From assembly GCA_002632355.1 (NCBI GenBank), contig NSJJ01000002.1:62001-126000 (forward strand): a stretch of 64,000 nt of DNA, read 5' to 3'. A program made the translations under genes and the position numbers. Below, piece after piece: positions 8,712 through 17,489 of the stretch. The DNA comes from Sulfuricella denitrificans. GTDB taxonomy: Bacteria > Pseudomonadota > Gammaproteobacteria > Burkholderiales > Sulfuricellaceae. The notes beneath the pieces are model-generated. The model had not been told where the DNA came from. It was given only the letters and a program-made list of their open reading frames with translations, and ran no database searches. The stretch's first letter is position 1; each line of letters opens with the position of its first letter.

Positions 8712-9902
8712 TCAGTTGACGCGGATTTCGGTCATCATTCCGCCGAAATCCTGCACGTCGTTGCTCAGATAATTGAGATTGGTGGTGTAAAGAAAGTAGG
8801 TGCCTGCCGGCGCGCCTGAAGTATCGACCAGCACATCCGCCGATTCGCCGCCACCGATGGTGACGGAACTGGTGTTGAAGGCGAGGTCCTTGCCATCTGG
8901 CCCGCGAGCGATATGGGCACCGCTGCCGACTACCCGCATCGGCAGGCCGAGAACGGAGATGGTGTAGTAGTTGACCACGCTGAGATTGGACAGACGCAGG
9001 AGGATTTTTTCCCCCGCATTCGCCGTGATCAGCGCACTCAGTTTCTGCGATGTCAGGCCGCCGTTTTCGACCGGAGCAGGCAAGGGGTTGGGATCGACCG
9101 TATCCGGATAACCGCGCCCGTTGATCATGGGATAGGTATCGCGCAGCGTGGAGAACGGCAGCGGCTGGATGGCGAGATGGTCTTCGTGGAACTTGCGGTC
9201 GAAGCCGCTCAACTGCAGCGGATAGGCCTTGTTGTAGCCGGTCGAGCCATCGCCGTCGTTGTAGGTGAAGGCGGTATAGGTCTTGCCGTTATAAGTCTTG
9301 GGCTGCCCGTCCTGGGCCGGCCTGACATACAGGTTGCCCAGCATGCCCATCTGCATGTGCTCGGTCGCCTCCTGATGGCAGTGGTACATGAAGGTACCGG
9401 GCTCGAGGACATTGTAGAAATAGGTCACGCTGGAACCCATGTTCACCCCGAAAGACCCCTCTGGCATGCCGTCGAACACCGGCGCCGCCTGCGGGAAACC
9501 GTGGAAGTGGACGGTGTGCGGGTCGAACAGGTCAGGCCGCATCACCATGCCGACATTGGTCAGCGAGAGAAAAAACTTGTTGCCTTCCTTGAGCTCGATG
9601 GTGGGAGCGGAAAATTCAGCCGCCAACTCGCCCTGGGCGAAGACCTGATCAGGTGGAACGCCGGTGATATCGTGGAAGCCGAAGTTGTAAAGCACGTTGC
9701 CGTCCGCCATGGAGATGAATCCGTCTCCGGCGCTAAGGGATTTGCACACCACGTTCGGATCGGCCGGGCCGTCCGGAATGCCATCGCCGTTGGTGTCTCC
9801 TGGACACTGCACGAAGACGGCTGCCGTGGCGGGGAGAGAGACAGCCCACATGACGGCGGCTGCCAGGGAAGCGGTAAGTTTGAAAAGATTTTTGGTGCTC
9901 AT
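8712..9902 (-). CDS. Multicopper oxidase-type protein with an intact HCH motif
   Basis: A 396-residue exported protein with a signal peptide at about 1-28. A calcium-binding-like loop DTNGDGIPDG (37-46) follows. Domain 1 has HFHG (132-135) and HCH (174-176) with His182 and a Met-rich MQMGM tail, giving a plausible type 1 copper site. Domain 2 (about 290-396) has a cupredoxin outline but almost no His ligands. The arrangement is therefore complementary to the next gene, which keeps domain 2 ligands and lacks those of domain 1. AAAGGAG lies upstream of the chosen ATG. It is first of the three cupredoxin genes and lies 59 bp after the giant beta-helix gene. Confidence 0.88.
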   Translation of the reverse strand: MSTKNLFKLTASLAAAVMWAVSLPATAAVFVQCPGDTNGDGIPDGPADPNVVCKSLSAGDGFISMADGNVLYNFGFHDITGVPPDQVFAQGELAAEFSAPTIELKEGNKFFLSLTNVGMVMRPDLFDPHTVHFHGFPQAAPVFDGMPEGSFGVNMGSSVTYFYNVLEPGTFMYHCHQEATEHMQMGMLGNLYVRPAQDGQPKTYNGKTYTAFTYNDGDGSTGYNKAYPLQLSGFDRKFHEDHLAIQPLPFSTLRDTYPMINGRGYPDTVDPNPLPAPVENGGLTSQKLSALITANAGEKILLRLSNLSVVNYYTISVLGLPMRVVGSGAHIARGPDGKDLAFNTSSVTIGGGESADVLVDTSGAPAGTYFLYTTNLNYLSNDVQDFGGMMTEIRVN

Positions 9903-9961
9903 GATCTTTCTCCTTTGACCGGGCCACCGGAAACAGTCTCCGGCGGTCCGAGTTGCCACGG

Positions 9962-12900
9962 TTACTGTTGCTCGTCCGCACCAATGTCGGGCGGGTTCGA
10001 ACGTGCCTGGCCGTCAATGTCTACCTGGCAGTTGGCCGGCGTTGCGCACTGCACCTGGGTTCCCCTGTTGATGGCTGGGGAGCCCGCGTTCAGGTGGTAA
10101 TTGCCGGACGGGGTGAGCGGACCGAAGCGCACATCGATCCAGTTGCCGCCTTCGTCAAAGGCTGGAGCGGTGGTAATGGCGGTCGTGAACTCAGGTTGCT
10201 GAACAGTCTGTCCAGGCTGACCGTTGACATATCCCGCGATGAACGCCGGGTCGACCATCAGGTTGGAAGCTGCATAGCCTGTGGTATCGGTCAGCACGCT
10301 GAAAGTCGGGTTGAGCAACGCCGGGGTTGAAGTGCCCAGCACAGCCAGATCCCAGTAGACAGGCGCTTCGCCGCCAGCACCAAGGCTTGGATGCAGACCG
10401 AAGCTCGGCGGCGTGGTGGTATTGTCGATGGTCCAGTAGAACGAGCGGTTGTGCCATACGATGTTGTTCACCAGCAGCGGGTTCGAGTATCCGACCTTGT
10501 AAGGACGGGCACTATTGCCGTTGCCTATGGTGCTGTTCAGCAGCGTACTGCTCGCACGCGAGACGATCCCCGCTGGCTGCGCCGTCGACTGGTTCGGGCT
10601 GTTGGCTGCGAATGCCGCCCCTGCCGTTGCCGTGCTGTCGTTATTGGCAATGGTGTTGTTGGCAATGGTGGTGTAGATGGCATCCTGTAAGGAGATGCCG
10701 CCGCCTGCCATGCCTGCCATGTTGTCAGTCACGATGTTGTTGACGATGGTCAGCGGGAACCAGCCTGACGGGAAGTTCGGAGCGCGGACCACATCCTGGC
10801 CATTGACGAACTGGGCCGCAATGCCGCCGCCATCACCTGCCCCGGCCTGGTTGCCCTGGATCAGGTTGCTGGTGATGGTCACCTTGCCGGTGCCCGGTGA
10901 GAGACCAGCGCCATTCAGAGGTGGCTGACCGCCGACGAAGATGCCGCCGCCGGAGACATTCACGCCCTGGTTGAAGGTCTGGTTGAAGATCACCGTATTG
11001 TTGGCAATCATGCTGCCGCCGCTCCAGCCCAGATGGCCGATACCGCCACCATTGCCAGCACTGAAGTTGCCGCAGATGTAATTGCCGCTGACGTTGTAGT
11101 TCTGGCTGCCGTTGCAGATCGCTACGCCGCCGCCTACCGCACCGTCGGTTTCCGCGCCATTCTGCGCGATGTGGTTGTTGTGGATGGAAACAAAATTGTT
11201 CTGGCTATCCGTGACATTGCCGTTGGCATCGACCAGGTCGGGGTGACCGAGACGGATGCCGCCGCCGTACAGGCCGTTGTTGGCAACGATCTTGTTGTTG
11301 CTGATCTCCAGATAATTGGCGTAGCCATTGACGAAGATGCCGCCGCCGGTGTCGCCGCCGGTGATGCTCAAACCGTCGATGCGCGCATGTGCCGTGCCGT
11401 TGGCAAATGCATTCGTCCTGGCAACCACCATGATGCCAGCGCCCTCCTCGGTGTTGAACAGGTTAGGCTCGTTGTTGGGCACATTGACGCCCACCGTCTG
11501 CCCGGGAACCAGGTCGAAGGTCCGGCTTGCACCGCCGTTGGCGTACTTGATGTTGACCAGGGTGCGCCAGCTGTTGATCTTTTCTGCTGGCACCTTGGCA
11601 GCATTGATGGTCGTGGACAGCGCACCCCAGCCTTGCAGGCGGATTTTCTTGTCCATGATCACCAGCTCGTCGTAGCGGCCGGGTGGCACCAGGATCAGGT
11701 CGCCCGGGTTGGCGGCATCGATCGCTGCCTGGATCTTGCTGCCCGGCAGCATCGCCCTGACAGTGGTACCGGCAGGCGTGCCGACCGTGACTGTCACACC
11801 GAGACTTGAGGTCTTGAGATTGTTGGCCGCGATCTGACGTGTAACTTCCAGTTGCCCGGTCGTCACATTCGTGGTCCCGACGGTTCTGGGAACGCGAACC
11901 TCGATGATATCGTTGCTCCATGAAATCACCGGCAGGCTCAGTCCGCCCAGGCTCACCTTGCTGCCTGCGCCCTGTGCGCCGAAACCGAAGTCGCGCAGGA
12001 TATTCCGTGGTGTAGCCGTGGTTCCGTCATAAGCCGGATTCGGCACTTCCATCATGCCTGCCGAAACAATCCTCAGTCTCGGCTGATTGGCGACAGTCGT
12101 GCTGGGAACCGGCACGAAAGGTCCGTTCTGGCTGGTGCCAGTCGAAGTCACGCCTTCTACGGAATAGATCACCGGCGTGCCATCGGCAAATTCACAATCC
12201 AGCGGGAACTGCCCCGGACCGGCGAATGCAGCCACCGGCAGCACAGGCGTATCCAGATAGGTGGTCTTGCCCGGCAGGTACTGGAAGGTATAGCAGAACT
12301 GGCTGTACTGGCGGCTGAAGTACGGATCGATCACCAGGTTGCCGCGGCCATCCGGTATCGGACCGGGGTCGTTCATGCAGGTGGTGATCATGTTGGGCGC
12401 CACACCGGACGGCATGGGGACGTTCACTGAATAAGTGGACGGCACCAGCGCATTGAAAGTCCCCCACTGGTCTGCATAGACGCGGGAAATCTCGCGTCCG
12501 CTCCAGTCGCGGATCGATACCGGCACCCATGCCGGGGCCTGTTTCTCGCCGAAAGTCGGGGCATTGGGATCGAACTCGTTGGCCAGATCGTTGAGGATCA
12601 TGCCGACGATATGGCCGGAGACCGGTACTTCGGTAAACATGAAGAAGTCAGCCGCGGCATTCTTGCCCTGGACCACATCGACCGCCTTGCGATCGCACAG
12701 CGGACGCTGCTGTCCGGCGTAAGCAGAAGGCACGCCGGGGAACAGGGCCAGTTCGTTCGGGACTGTATGCAGATCGCCCACGCAGGCAGGTGGCAGCGCC
12801 AGCGTACCCGGCTTGTAGGCATCGCCGAAATCGACGTTCTTGTCTTCTTCTTTTTCAGTCAGATAACCTGCGGGCGCAACGGACTCGACGATATACCTGC

Positions 12901-15064
12901 CAGCAGGAAGTTCCGCATCACCTGCGGGAGGTCCGAAGGCATAACCGCCATCGAACACTGCCGGGCGAACCTGGTTGAAGTTGCGCAGGCCGTCGTAGCA
13001 GTCCGTGGTATATCCGTTGGAAACAAACGGCTCACCCTGACAACCGCTGGGCAGCTTGTCGTCCCAGCTATCGGTGGTGCCGATCTTGTAGGCGTCGCCC
13101 GGGTCGAATACGCCGTTGCCGTTGCGGTCGATATCTTCAGCACCGGGGAAGTTGCCGAACGGCCAGTTGTCCACATCGGCAAGTACCACGCTGGCGGCCG
13201 TATTCAGCCCGGTCGTTGCGGTGCAGTCGGCCTTGTCGATGATGCCATCGGCGTTACAGTCGCGATACAGGTTCACCTGAACGCGCGGAATGCCCGGCTC
13301 CCAGTTTTCCGCCACGGCAAAGCGCGGGTCTTCCTCGGCACGGGTAATGGCGTAATGCACGATGCCGGTAATGCCGCCGTTCTCTCCTGGGGCATAAACA
13401 TTTTTGCCCCACTCGATCACATTGGTCTGACCGAGGAAAGTCTGGATGCCTTGCAGCAGGACCGGACCGGTTTCGGTGCGATAGGGCAGGCCGCCATTAT
13501 CGGTCTGCGGTTGCGGATTCAGCTTGTTCCATGACGGCATTGCCCAGCCGCCATGCGGTGGAACCGGACCACCGGCATCCACCACGATGGTCGCGCCGGT
13601 CGCCTTGAAGCGGGCGAAATCCACTTCGGCCACCAGCCAGTTGAAGAAGGGGAACACTTCGCTAAACATGGCATCGCCATTCGCATCGGTCAGTTGCGAC
13701 TGGTAAATGCTGCCGTCGCGGAAGCGCAGATTGACTGCCTGCCCGCCGATGCCGACCTCGCCGGTGTCGCGGAATCCATTATTGTTGGCATCGAAAAACA
13801 CCCGGCTGTCGAGCCTGCCGAACCACCTGAAAACCGGCACTTCCTGCAGATCGATAGCCGCGCCGCCTGTCGGTACCGTGACATTATGCGAGGCGATGAC
13901 GACATCCAGATTCTCGTCCCAGATGACCAGCTGATAAGCTCCGGCCGCCACGTTGGGGATGGAGAAAGTGCTGTCCGCCTTGCAGGGGGTGGTAAAGACC
14001 GCACGCCCGCCGGCAACGGCAAGTTCGTTCAGGCCGATCCAGCATTGCGGGATGGGTTCGCCGTTGTAAAAGGAAAAATTCGGCGGCCGGGCACTGTGCA
14101 TGTTGACCACCTTGCCGCTGATCGTGCTGCTGCCGGTCAGCACCGTACGATCGTTGAGGGCCATTTTGACGAAGCCGACGAATACATGGTGTCCGGGCGG
14201 GCCGAATTCCTGGAAGAAACTGGGCTCGTTGGCTTTCACCCAGGCATCGTCACCCTTGGTGCCCTCGATGGTGGAAGTCTGGATATAACCCGAACCGGCG
14301 GGAGGAATCACCTCGATCGTATACTTGGCTGGCGGCAGGTATTTGATCAGCGCCGTGCCATCCGCGCCGGACTTGATGAAGCCGCTGCCCTTGACGCTGA
14401 TCACCGGCGCACCCGCAACCATCACCGGCGTGCCGTCCGGATTCTTCTGATACTCGGTACCGATGGGATTGCCGAAGGCATCCTGGGTCACCTGACCGCC
14501 TGAGGCGCCATAGGTGCCGCCCGCCTCCTTCAGGGTAATGGAGAAACCAGCCAGCCCCGTTTCCTGCGGCAGATCAGGGGCGGCATTGATAGGCTGGTTG
14601 TCATTGAAAACAAAAATGGAAATCTGCGCCGTCGGGATCGGGGTCTTGTTCACCACGATATTCACCGCCATCTGCCCCGGCGCGACCGCAGCGCCGCCCA
14701 TCTGGTAGCCGTCGTCAGGCATCACCGAGACGTAATAGCGCTTCAGCGGGTCGAGCGTGAGCGCCGCCGGCGACCTGAGCGGATCGGTACTGTTGCCAGC
14801 CGCGACCACTGGCATGTAGCTGGTATGGAAGCTGAGAGCAAGATTGCTGCCGTCTGCCGGCACGCCAGGAATGGATGCCTTGGTGGCATCTTCCTCCACC
14901 AGCCAGCGGTAGCCCGGCACGACCGCGCCATCCGAGCCAGCGACGTTGATGCTGAGCGCCACCGCATACTGCGGACTCAGCACTGCCAGCAACAGCGAGG
15001 CGAAAATCAGCCGCCAGGATTTCTGCAGCACCCCTCCAAAATATTTCATGGCATTGGTTTTCAT
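9962..15064 (-). CDS. Giant secreted right-handed beta-helix protein with SdrD-like and IPT domains
   Basis: A 1700-residue exported protein. A signal peptide (about 1-37) is followed by a string of beta-sandwich regions of the carboxypeptidase-regulatory / SdrD-B kind. One of them (about 416-500) contains the calcium-type loop DANNNGFRDTGE, and others carry DCNADGIID (about 600) and DRNGNGVFD (about 645). An IPT/TIG-like region (about 1015-1105) precedes a pectate-lyase-like beta-helix (about 1110-1670), which opens with IQAAIDAANPGDLILVPPG and repeats NN-I--N---GGGI. The C-terminus (DIGADEQQ) resembles beta-helix proteins with an end cap. GGGAGG lies 5 bases before the ATG. It is the first gene of the cluster; a surface scaffold or adhesin role is inferred. 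Confidence 0.88.
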   Translation of the reverse strand: MKTNAMKYFGGVLQKSWRLIFASLLLAVLSPQYAVALSINVAGSDGAVVPGYRWLVEEDATKASIPGVPADGSNLALSFHTSYMPVVAAGNSTDPLRSPAALTLDPLKRYYVSVMPDDGYQMGGAAVAPGQMAVNIVVNKTPIPTAQISIFVFNDNQPINAAPDLPQETGLAGFSITLKEAGGTYGASGGQVTQDAFGNPIGTEYQKNPDGTPVMVAGAPVISVKGSGFIKSGADGTALIKYLPPAKYTIEVIPPAGSGYIQTSTIEGTKGDDAWVKANEPSFFQEFGPPGHHVFVGFVKMALNDRTVLTGSSTISGKVVNMHSARPPNFSFYNGEPIPQCWIGLNELAVAGGRAVFTTPCKADSTFSIPNVAAGAYQLVIWDENLDVVIASHNVTVPTGGAAIDLQEVPVFRWFGRLDSRVFFDANNNGFRDTGEVGIGGQAVNLRFRDGSIYQSQLTDANGDAMFSEVFPFFNWLVAEVDFARFKATGATIVVDAGGPVPPHGGWAMPSWNKLNPQPQTDNGGLPYRTETGPVLLQGIQTFLGQTNVIEWGKNVYAPGENGGITGIVHYAITRAEEDPRFAVAENWEPGIPRVQVNLYRDCNADGIIDKADCTATTGLNTAASVVLADVDNWPFGNFPGAEDIDRNGNGVFDPGDAYKIGTTDSWDDKLPSGCQGEPFVSNGYTTDCYDGLRNFNQVRPAVFDGGYAFGPPAGDAELPAGRYIVESVAPAGYLTEKEEDKNVDFGDAYKPGTLALPPACVGDLHTVPNELALFPGVPSAYAGQQRPLCDRKAVDVVQGKNAAADFFMFTEVPVSGHIVGMILNDLANEFDPNAPTFGEKQAPAWVPVSIRDWSGREISRVYADQWGTFNALVPSTYSVNVPMPSGVAPNMITTCMNDPGPIPDGRGNLVIDPYFSRQYSQFCYTFQYLPGKTTYLDTPVLPVAAFAGPGQFPLDCEFADGTPVIYSVEGVTSTGTSQNGPFVPVPSTTVANQPRLRIVSAGMMEVPNPAYDGTTATPRNILRDFGFGAQGAGSKVSLGGLSLPVISWSNDIIEVRVPRTVGTTNVTTGQLEVTRQIAANNLKTSSLGVTVTVGTPAGTTVRAMLPGSKIQAAIDAANPGDLILVPPGRYDELVIMDKKIRLQGWGALSTTINAAKVPAEKINSWRTLVNIKYANGGASRTFDLVPGQTVGVNVPNNEPNLFNTEEGAGIMVVARTNAFANGTAHARIDGLSITGGDTGGGIFVNGYANYLEISNNKIVANNGLYGGGIRLGHPDLVDANGNVTDSQNNFVSIHNNHIAQNGAETDGAVGGGVAICNGSQNYNVSGNYICGNFSAGNGGGIGHLGWSGGSMIANNTVIFNQTFNQGVNVSGGGIFVGGQPPLNGAGLSPGTGKVTITSNLIQGNQAGAGDGGGIAAQFVNGQDVVRAPNFPSGWFPLTIVNNIVTDNMAGMAGGGISLQDAIYTTIANNTIANNDSTATAGAAFAANSPNQSTAQPAGIVSRASSTLLNSTIGNGNSARPYKVGYSNPLLVNNIVWHNRSFYWTIDNTTTPPSFGLHPSLGAGGEAPVYWDLAVLGTSTPALLNPTFSVLTDTTGYAASNLMVDPAFIAGYVNGQPGQTVQQPEFTTAITTAPAFDEGGNWIDVRFGPLTPSGNYHLNAGSPAINRGTQVQCATPANCQVDIDGQARSNPPDIGADEQQ

Positions 15065-15483
15065 AACGCCTCCCTCACTCAACATGAAGCAAAATTGTCT
15101 GCCCAGGATTTTCAGGACGGGATTGGCAACGCCATCGCTGCAATCCATGTGACAGATTGTTCATGAAGTGCGGCAAATTGACACCGAGGCAAAGACTGCA
15201 TTTCGCTACGGCCGGAACTTCACTTGGCGTGGGTGAATAACTGTAGGCAGGGACTAGGGGGAGGAGAAATGACGTACAGGCGTTAAAATTTTGGGCTATT
15301 CACATTCCGGCATTGGAACCCGGATTTTAGACGGCCCTGGAATGAGCGCTGTTTGGTGCAAAATCTGGTTGGCCTATCCAGGAATCGTGTTTGTTGATTC
15401 GTGCAATACAAGCTTGGGAATATCCGAAAATCAATATAGATATTGACCTTCCCCCTGCAACGGCCGGGTTGGGCCGCACCGCT
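15065..15483. other. Intergenic region upstream of the beta-helix/cupredoxin cluster
   Basis: About 420 bp between the start of the giant gene and the stop of the antitoxin gene. The promoter of the large cluster should lie here, but I see no convincing -35/-10 pair, sigma-54 motif or long palindrome. A good ribosome site followed by a five-codon frame (ATG at 15269, plus strand) is too short to call. Confidence 0.5.
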
Positions 15484-15792
15484 TCACGCAGCGAGTTCTT
15501 GAAGAATTTCGGGATGGAGCCTGGCGACCCGGAAGAGGGTTTTCGCCGCACCCGATGGCTCGCGACGCCCCTGTTCCCAGTCTTGGAGCGTGCGCACAGA
15601 AACTCCAAGCAGTGCCGCGAATGCAGTTTGAGAAAGCCCAGACACCAAACGGGCGTGAGCAATTTCAGAAATCTCGGGACGATGGACACGAGCGCGAATA
15701 CCGGCCTTCATTTCACGCACCGACATGAGTAGTTCAGCGCCAATATCAATTGCGGGCTGATGGCTGACAGGCTTCTGTTTGGCTTTATGCAT
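15484..15792 (-). CDS. XRE-family antitoxin (NadS/HigA type)
   Basis: A 102-residue DNA-binding protein whose C-terminal half is a helix-turn-helix: LSQTAFAALLGVSVRTLQDW, then EQGRREPSG. This is typical of NadS-like antitoxins paired with RelE-type toxins. It should neutralise the toxin and repress the operon by binding the palindrome in the upstream promoter. The start overlaps the toxin stop by 8 bp (ATGCATAA), which implies translational coupling and sets the start. Toxin-first order is usual for HigBA-like pairs. Confidence 0.9.
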   Translation of the reverse strand: MHKAKQKPVSHQPAIDIGAELLMSVREMKAGIRARVHRPEISEIAHARLVSGLSQTAFAALLGVSVRTLQDWEQGRREPSGAAKTLFRVARLHPEILQELAA

Positions 15793-16099
15793 TTTCGATC
15801 TCCTCTTTGATCTGCCGAAGTACATGCGCTGGAATATTTTCACGCACAGACTTTCCGTAGACCAGTAACAACCAGACTTCTCCGTTGGCGAGGCGGTTGA
15901 AGTAAATGACTCGCACCCCACCACGCTTGCCACGACCAGCACTCCCCCACCGAGCTTTTCTTACGCCTCCCGACCCGGGCACGACATCGCCAGCTTCTGG
16001 ATCTCCGGCGATGAAGTTGATAAAGCTGATTCGATCTTCATCATTCCAGCAGTCGCTGGCGAGGCGGACGAACGTAGGCGTTTCGATGACCGTGAACAT
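15785..16099 (-). CDS. RelE/HigB-family toxin
   Basis: A 104-residue protein matching the RelE/ParE superfamily in length and pattern. It has a basic core (RKARWGSAGRGKRGG), then VRVIYF and VWLLLVYGKS strands, and ends in an acidic-basic helix. Members are usually ribosome-dependent mRNA endonucleases; no activity can be proven here. ATG 16099 is chosen because the promoter's -10 element ends only about 8 bp upstream, so the longer frame to 16135 would begin at the -35 element. The mRNA would then be leaderless or nearly so. It is coupled to the antitoxin by an 8-bp overlap. Confidence 0.88.
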   Translation of the reverse strand: MFTVIETPTFVRLASDCWNDEDRISFINFIAGDPEAGDVVPGSGGVRKARWGSAGRGKRGGVRVIYFNRLANGEVWLLLVYGKSVRENIPAHVLRQIKEEIENA

Positions 16100-16106
16100 G
16101 GACTCA

Positions 16107-16135
16107 AATATACGGCAATGCCGTAGTTTAGTCAA
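16107..16135 (-). promoter_or_regulatory. Toxin-antitoxin promoter with operator in the spacer
   Basis: Read on the minus strand, TTGACT (16130-16135) and TATATT (16107-16112) are separated by exactly 17 bp. A perfect palindrome, TACGGCA-A-TGCCGTA (16111-16125), lies between them and touches the -10, ideally placed for repression by the antitoxin. The predicted transcript start (about 16100) falls at the toxin ATG. Confidence 0.85.
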
Positions 16136-16289
16136 ACACTCAAACTGAGTTCATGGTAAGGAAAAATTGGTAATATATTGATTTCGGTATAATTTCTTTT
16201 CTGCGTTTTTATAGACGTTGTTTCCGTATCACGATTATTTCGATAGAAGCTTCCCCGATCCAACCCTGTTTTGCACATAGCCAAATTTT

Positions 16290-16679
16290 TCATGTCGCCA
16301 GACCGGAGAGCATGCCGTCCACGACAGAAATGATCGCGGCCTCGGTGGATTCATCCTTGACGATGAAATGATCCGCACCGCTGCAGAAAGCAGCATCCCT
16401 GTATTCCGGCAGGTCGAAACTGGTGATGACGCAGATCAGGGGGTGGATATCGGTGCTTTTGATGATGCGGATGATATCGAGGCCATTTTTTCCAGGCATT
16501 CTGATGTCCATGAAAACCAGATCCGGAATCCGCTGCGCCACGCTATTCAGCGCGCCCTCCCCTTCGCCTGCCTGGCTGACCTGCATGAAAGGAAAATGCC
16601 GCACCAGGATGTGCCGCAACGATTGACGGAAGGCTTCATTGTCGTCGACGATCAGCACATTGAGTTTCTTCATCTGCAT
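16290..16679 (-). CDS. Stand-alone response regulator receiver domain
   Basis: A 129-residue single receiver domain with the acidic pocket DD (12-13), phosphoacceptor Asp58 (FMDIRMP), a Thr/Ser position in VITSFDL and the conserved Lys in FIVKDES. There is no output domain, so it acts by protein contact, CheY-style, or in a phosphorelay. No histidine kinase gene is adjacent. The gene follows the lytic transglycosylase gene by 12 bp on the same strand, so they are probably co-transcribed. Two ATGs are possible (16679 and 16673) and neither has a strong ribosome site. Confidence 0.88.
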   Translation of the reverse strand: MQMKKLNVLIVDDNEAFRQSLRHILVRHFPFMQVSQAGEGEGALNSVAQRIPDLVFMDIRMPGKNGLDIIRIIKSTDIHPLICVITSFDLPEYRDAAFCSGADHFIVKDESTEAAIISVVDGMLSGLAT

Positions 16680-16691
16680 GGCGCCGCCGGA

Positions 16692-17309
16692 TCAGAGCCT
16701 TGCCTGATACTGGTGGTAAAAATTCAGCACGCGCGGCACATAGTCCCGGGTCTCGCGATACGGGGGAATACGGTTTCCATGCCGGATCACGGCATTTTCG
16801 CCGGCATTGTAAGCTGCCAGCGCCAGTTTCAGGTCACTGTTGAACAGGGTCAGCAGATCGCGCAGATATTGCGCGCCGCCATGCAGATTCTGGACCGGGT
16901 CGAGCGAATCCGAGACGCCATAGCGTTTCGCGGTCGCAGGCATGAGCTGCATCAGTCCGGCAGCGCCCTTGCTGGAAACGGCTTGTGAATTGTAGTGCGA
17001 CTCCACCGAGATGACAGCGTGCAGCAGCGCGCCGTCAATCCCGTGGGTACGGGCGACTTCCTCGACGATCCCGTCATACTGTGACTTGCCCGCACGCTCA
17101 GACGAACGGGCCAGCCTGACCGCAGAGGCATTGTCAGGGGCGCCGGTCTGTCCGGTCACAAGGGGTTTGTAACGCGGGTCCGCCGGCACGTTGCTCAGGC
17201 TCACGCTGCCGTCCGCTGTGGTATAGACATAGATATTCGCCCGGGCGGCCGGAATCTGGCTCAACCCGAGCAAACATAACGATGCAAGAACAGATCCCGT
17301 AAATTTCAT
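16692..17309 (-). CDS. Lytic transglycosylase (SLT domain) with DUF4124-like N-terminus
   Basis: A 205-residue exported protein with a signal peptide at about 1-24. A short DUF4124-type segment (IYVYTTADGSVSLSNVP) is followed by the goose-lysozyme-like SLT domain (about 80-200). Motifs include AVISVESHYN with the catalytic Glu, SKGAAGLMQLMPATA and AAYNAGE. Such enzymes cleave peptidoglycan glycan strands, for turnover or to make room for envelope-spanning machines. It lies upstream of the receiver-domain gene in a probable two-gene unit and is divergent from the exopolysaccharide cluster. Confidence 0.93.
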   Translation of the reverse strand: MKFTGSVLASLCLLGLSQIPAARANIYVYTTADGSVSLSNVPADPRYKPLVTGQTGAPDNASAVRLARSSERAGKSQYDGIVEEVARTHGIDGALLHAVISVESHYNSQAVSSKGAAGLMQLMPATAKRYGVSDSLDPVQNLHGGAQYLRDLLTLFNSDLKLALAAYNAGENAVIRHGNRIPPYRETRDYVPRVLNFYHQYQARL

Positions 17310-17489
17310 GGCTCACCTGTCAGTATTAAACGTCATCCTGCTGCGCTTTCTAAATTAGGCAATCGCTCCCGGGCCGGCAATACACTGGATGCTGTAAGTT
17401 CGCCCCGTACATTCCCCATCGGAACCGCACTGGATTGCTGATTCACCGCCCGGAACCTCCTGCGAAACAGGCCCCGGCTTCTACCGTGT

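Noticed and set aside
8913-10100. 395-codon open frame on the plus strand across the first cupredoxin gene
   Set aside because: The minus-strand gene has a signal peptide and copper motifs; the plus frame shows low-complexity His/Arg/Gly composition typical of a shadow.
15269-15286. Five-codon frame with a very good ribosome site upstream of the beta-helix cluster
   Set aside because: It is too short, on the opposite strand to the cluster, and shows no leader-peptide features.
15327-15689. 120-codon minus-strand frame overlapping the antitoxin gene
   Set aside because: It is out of frame with the helix-turn-helix protein and has no ribosome site or domain.
16187-16192. TATAAT-like site on the plus strand between the toxin gene and the receiver gene
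   Set aside because: No plus-strand gene follows for over 1.4 kb and the best -35 has only 15-bp spacing in an AT-rich stretch.
16290-17309. Receiver domain plus transglycosylase as part of the toxin-antitoxin or exopolysaccharide system
   Set aside because: They are divergent from the exopolysaccharide operon and have no sequence link to either; only position connects them.
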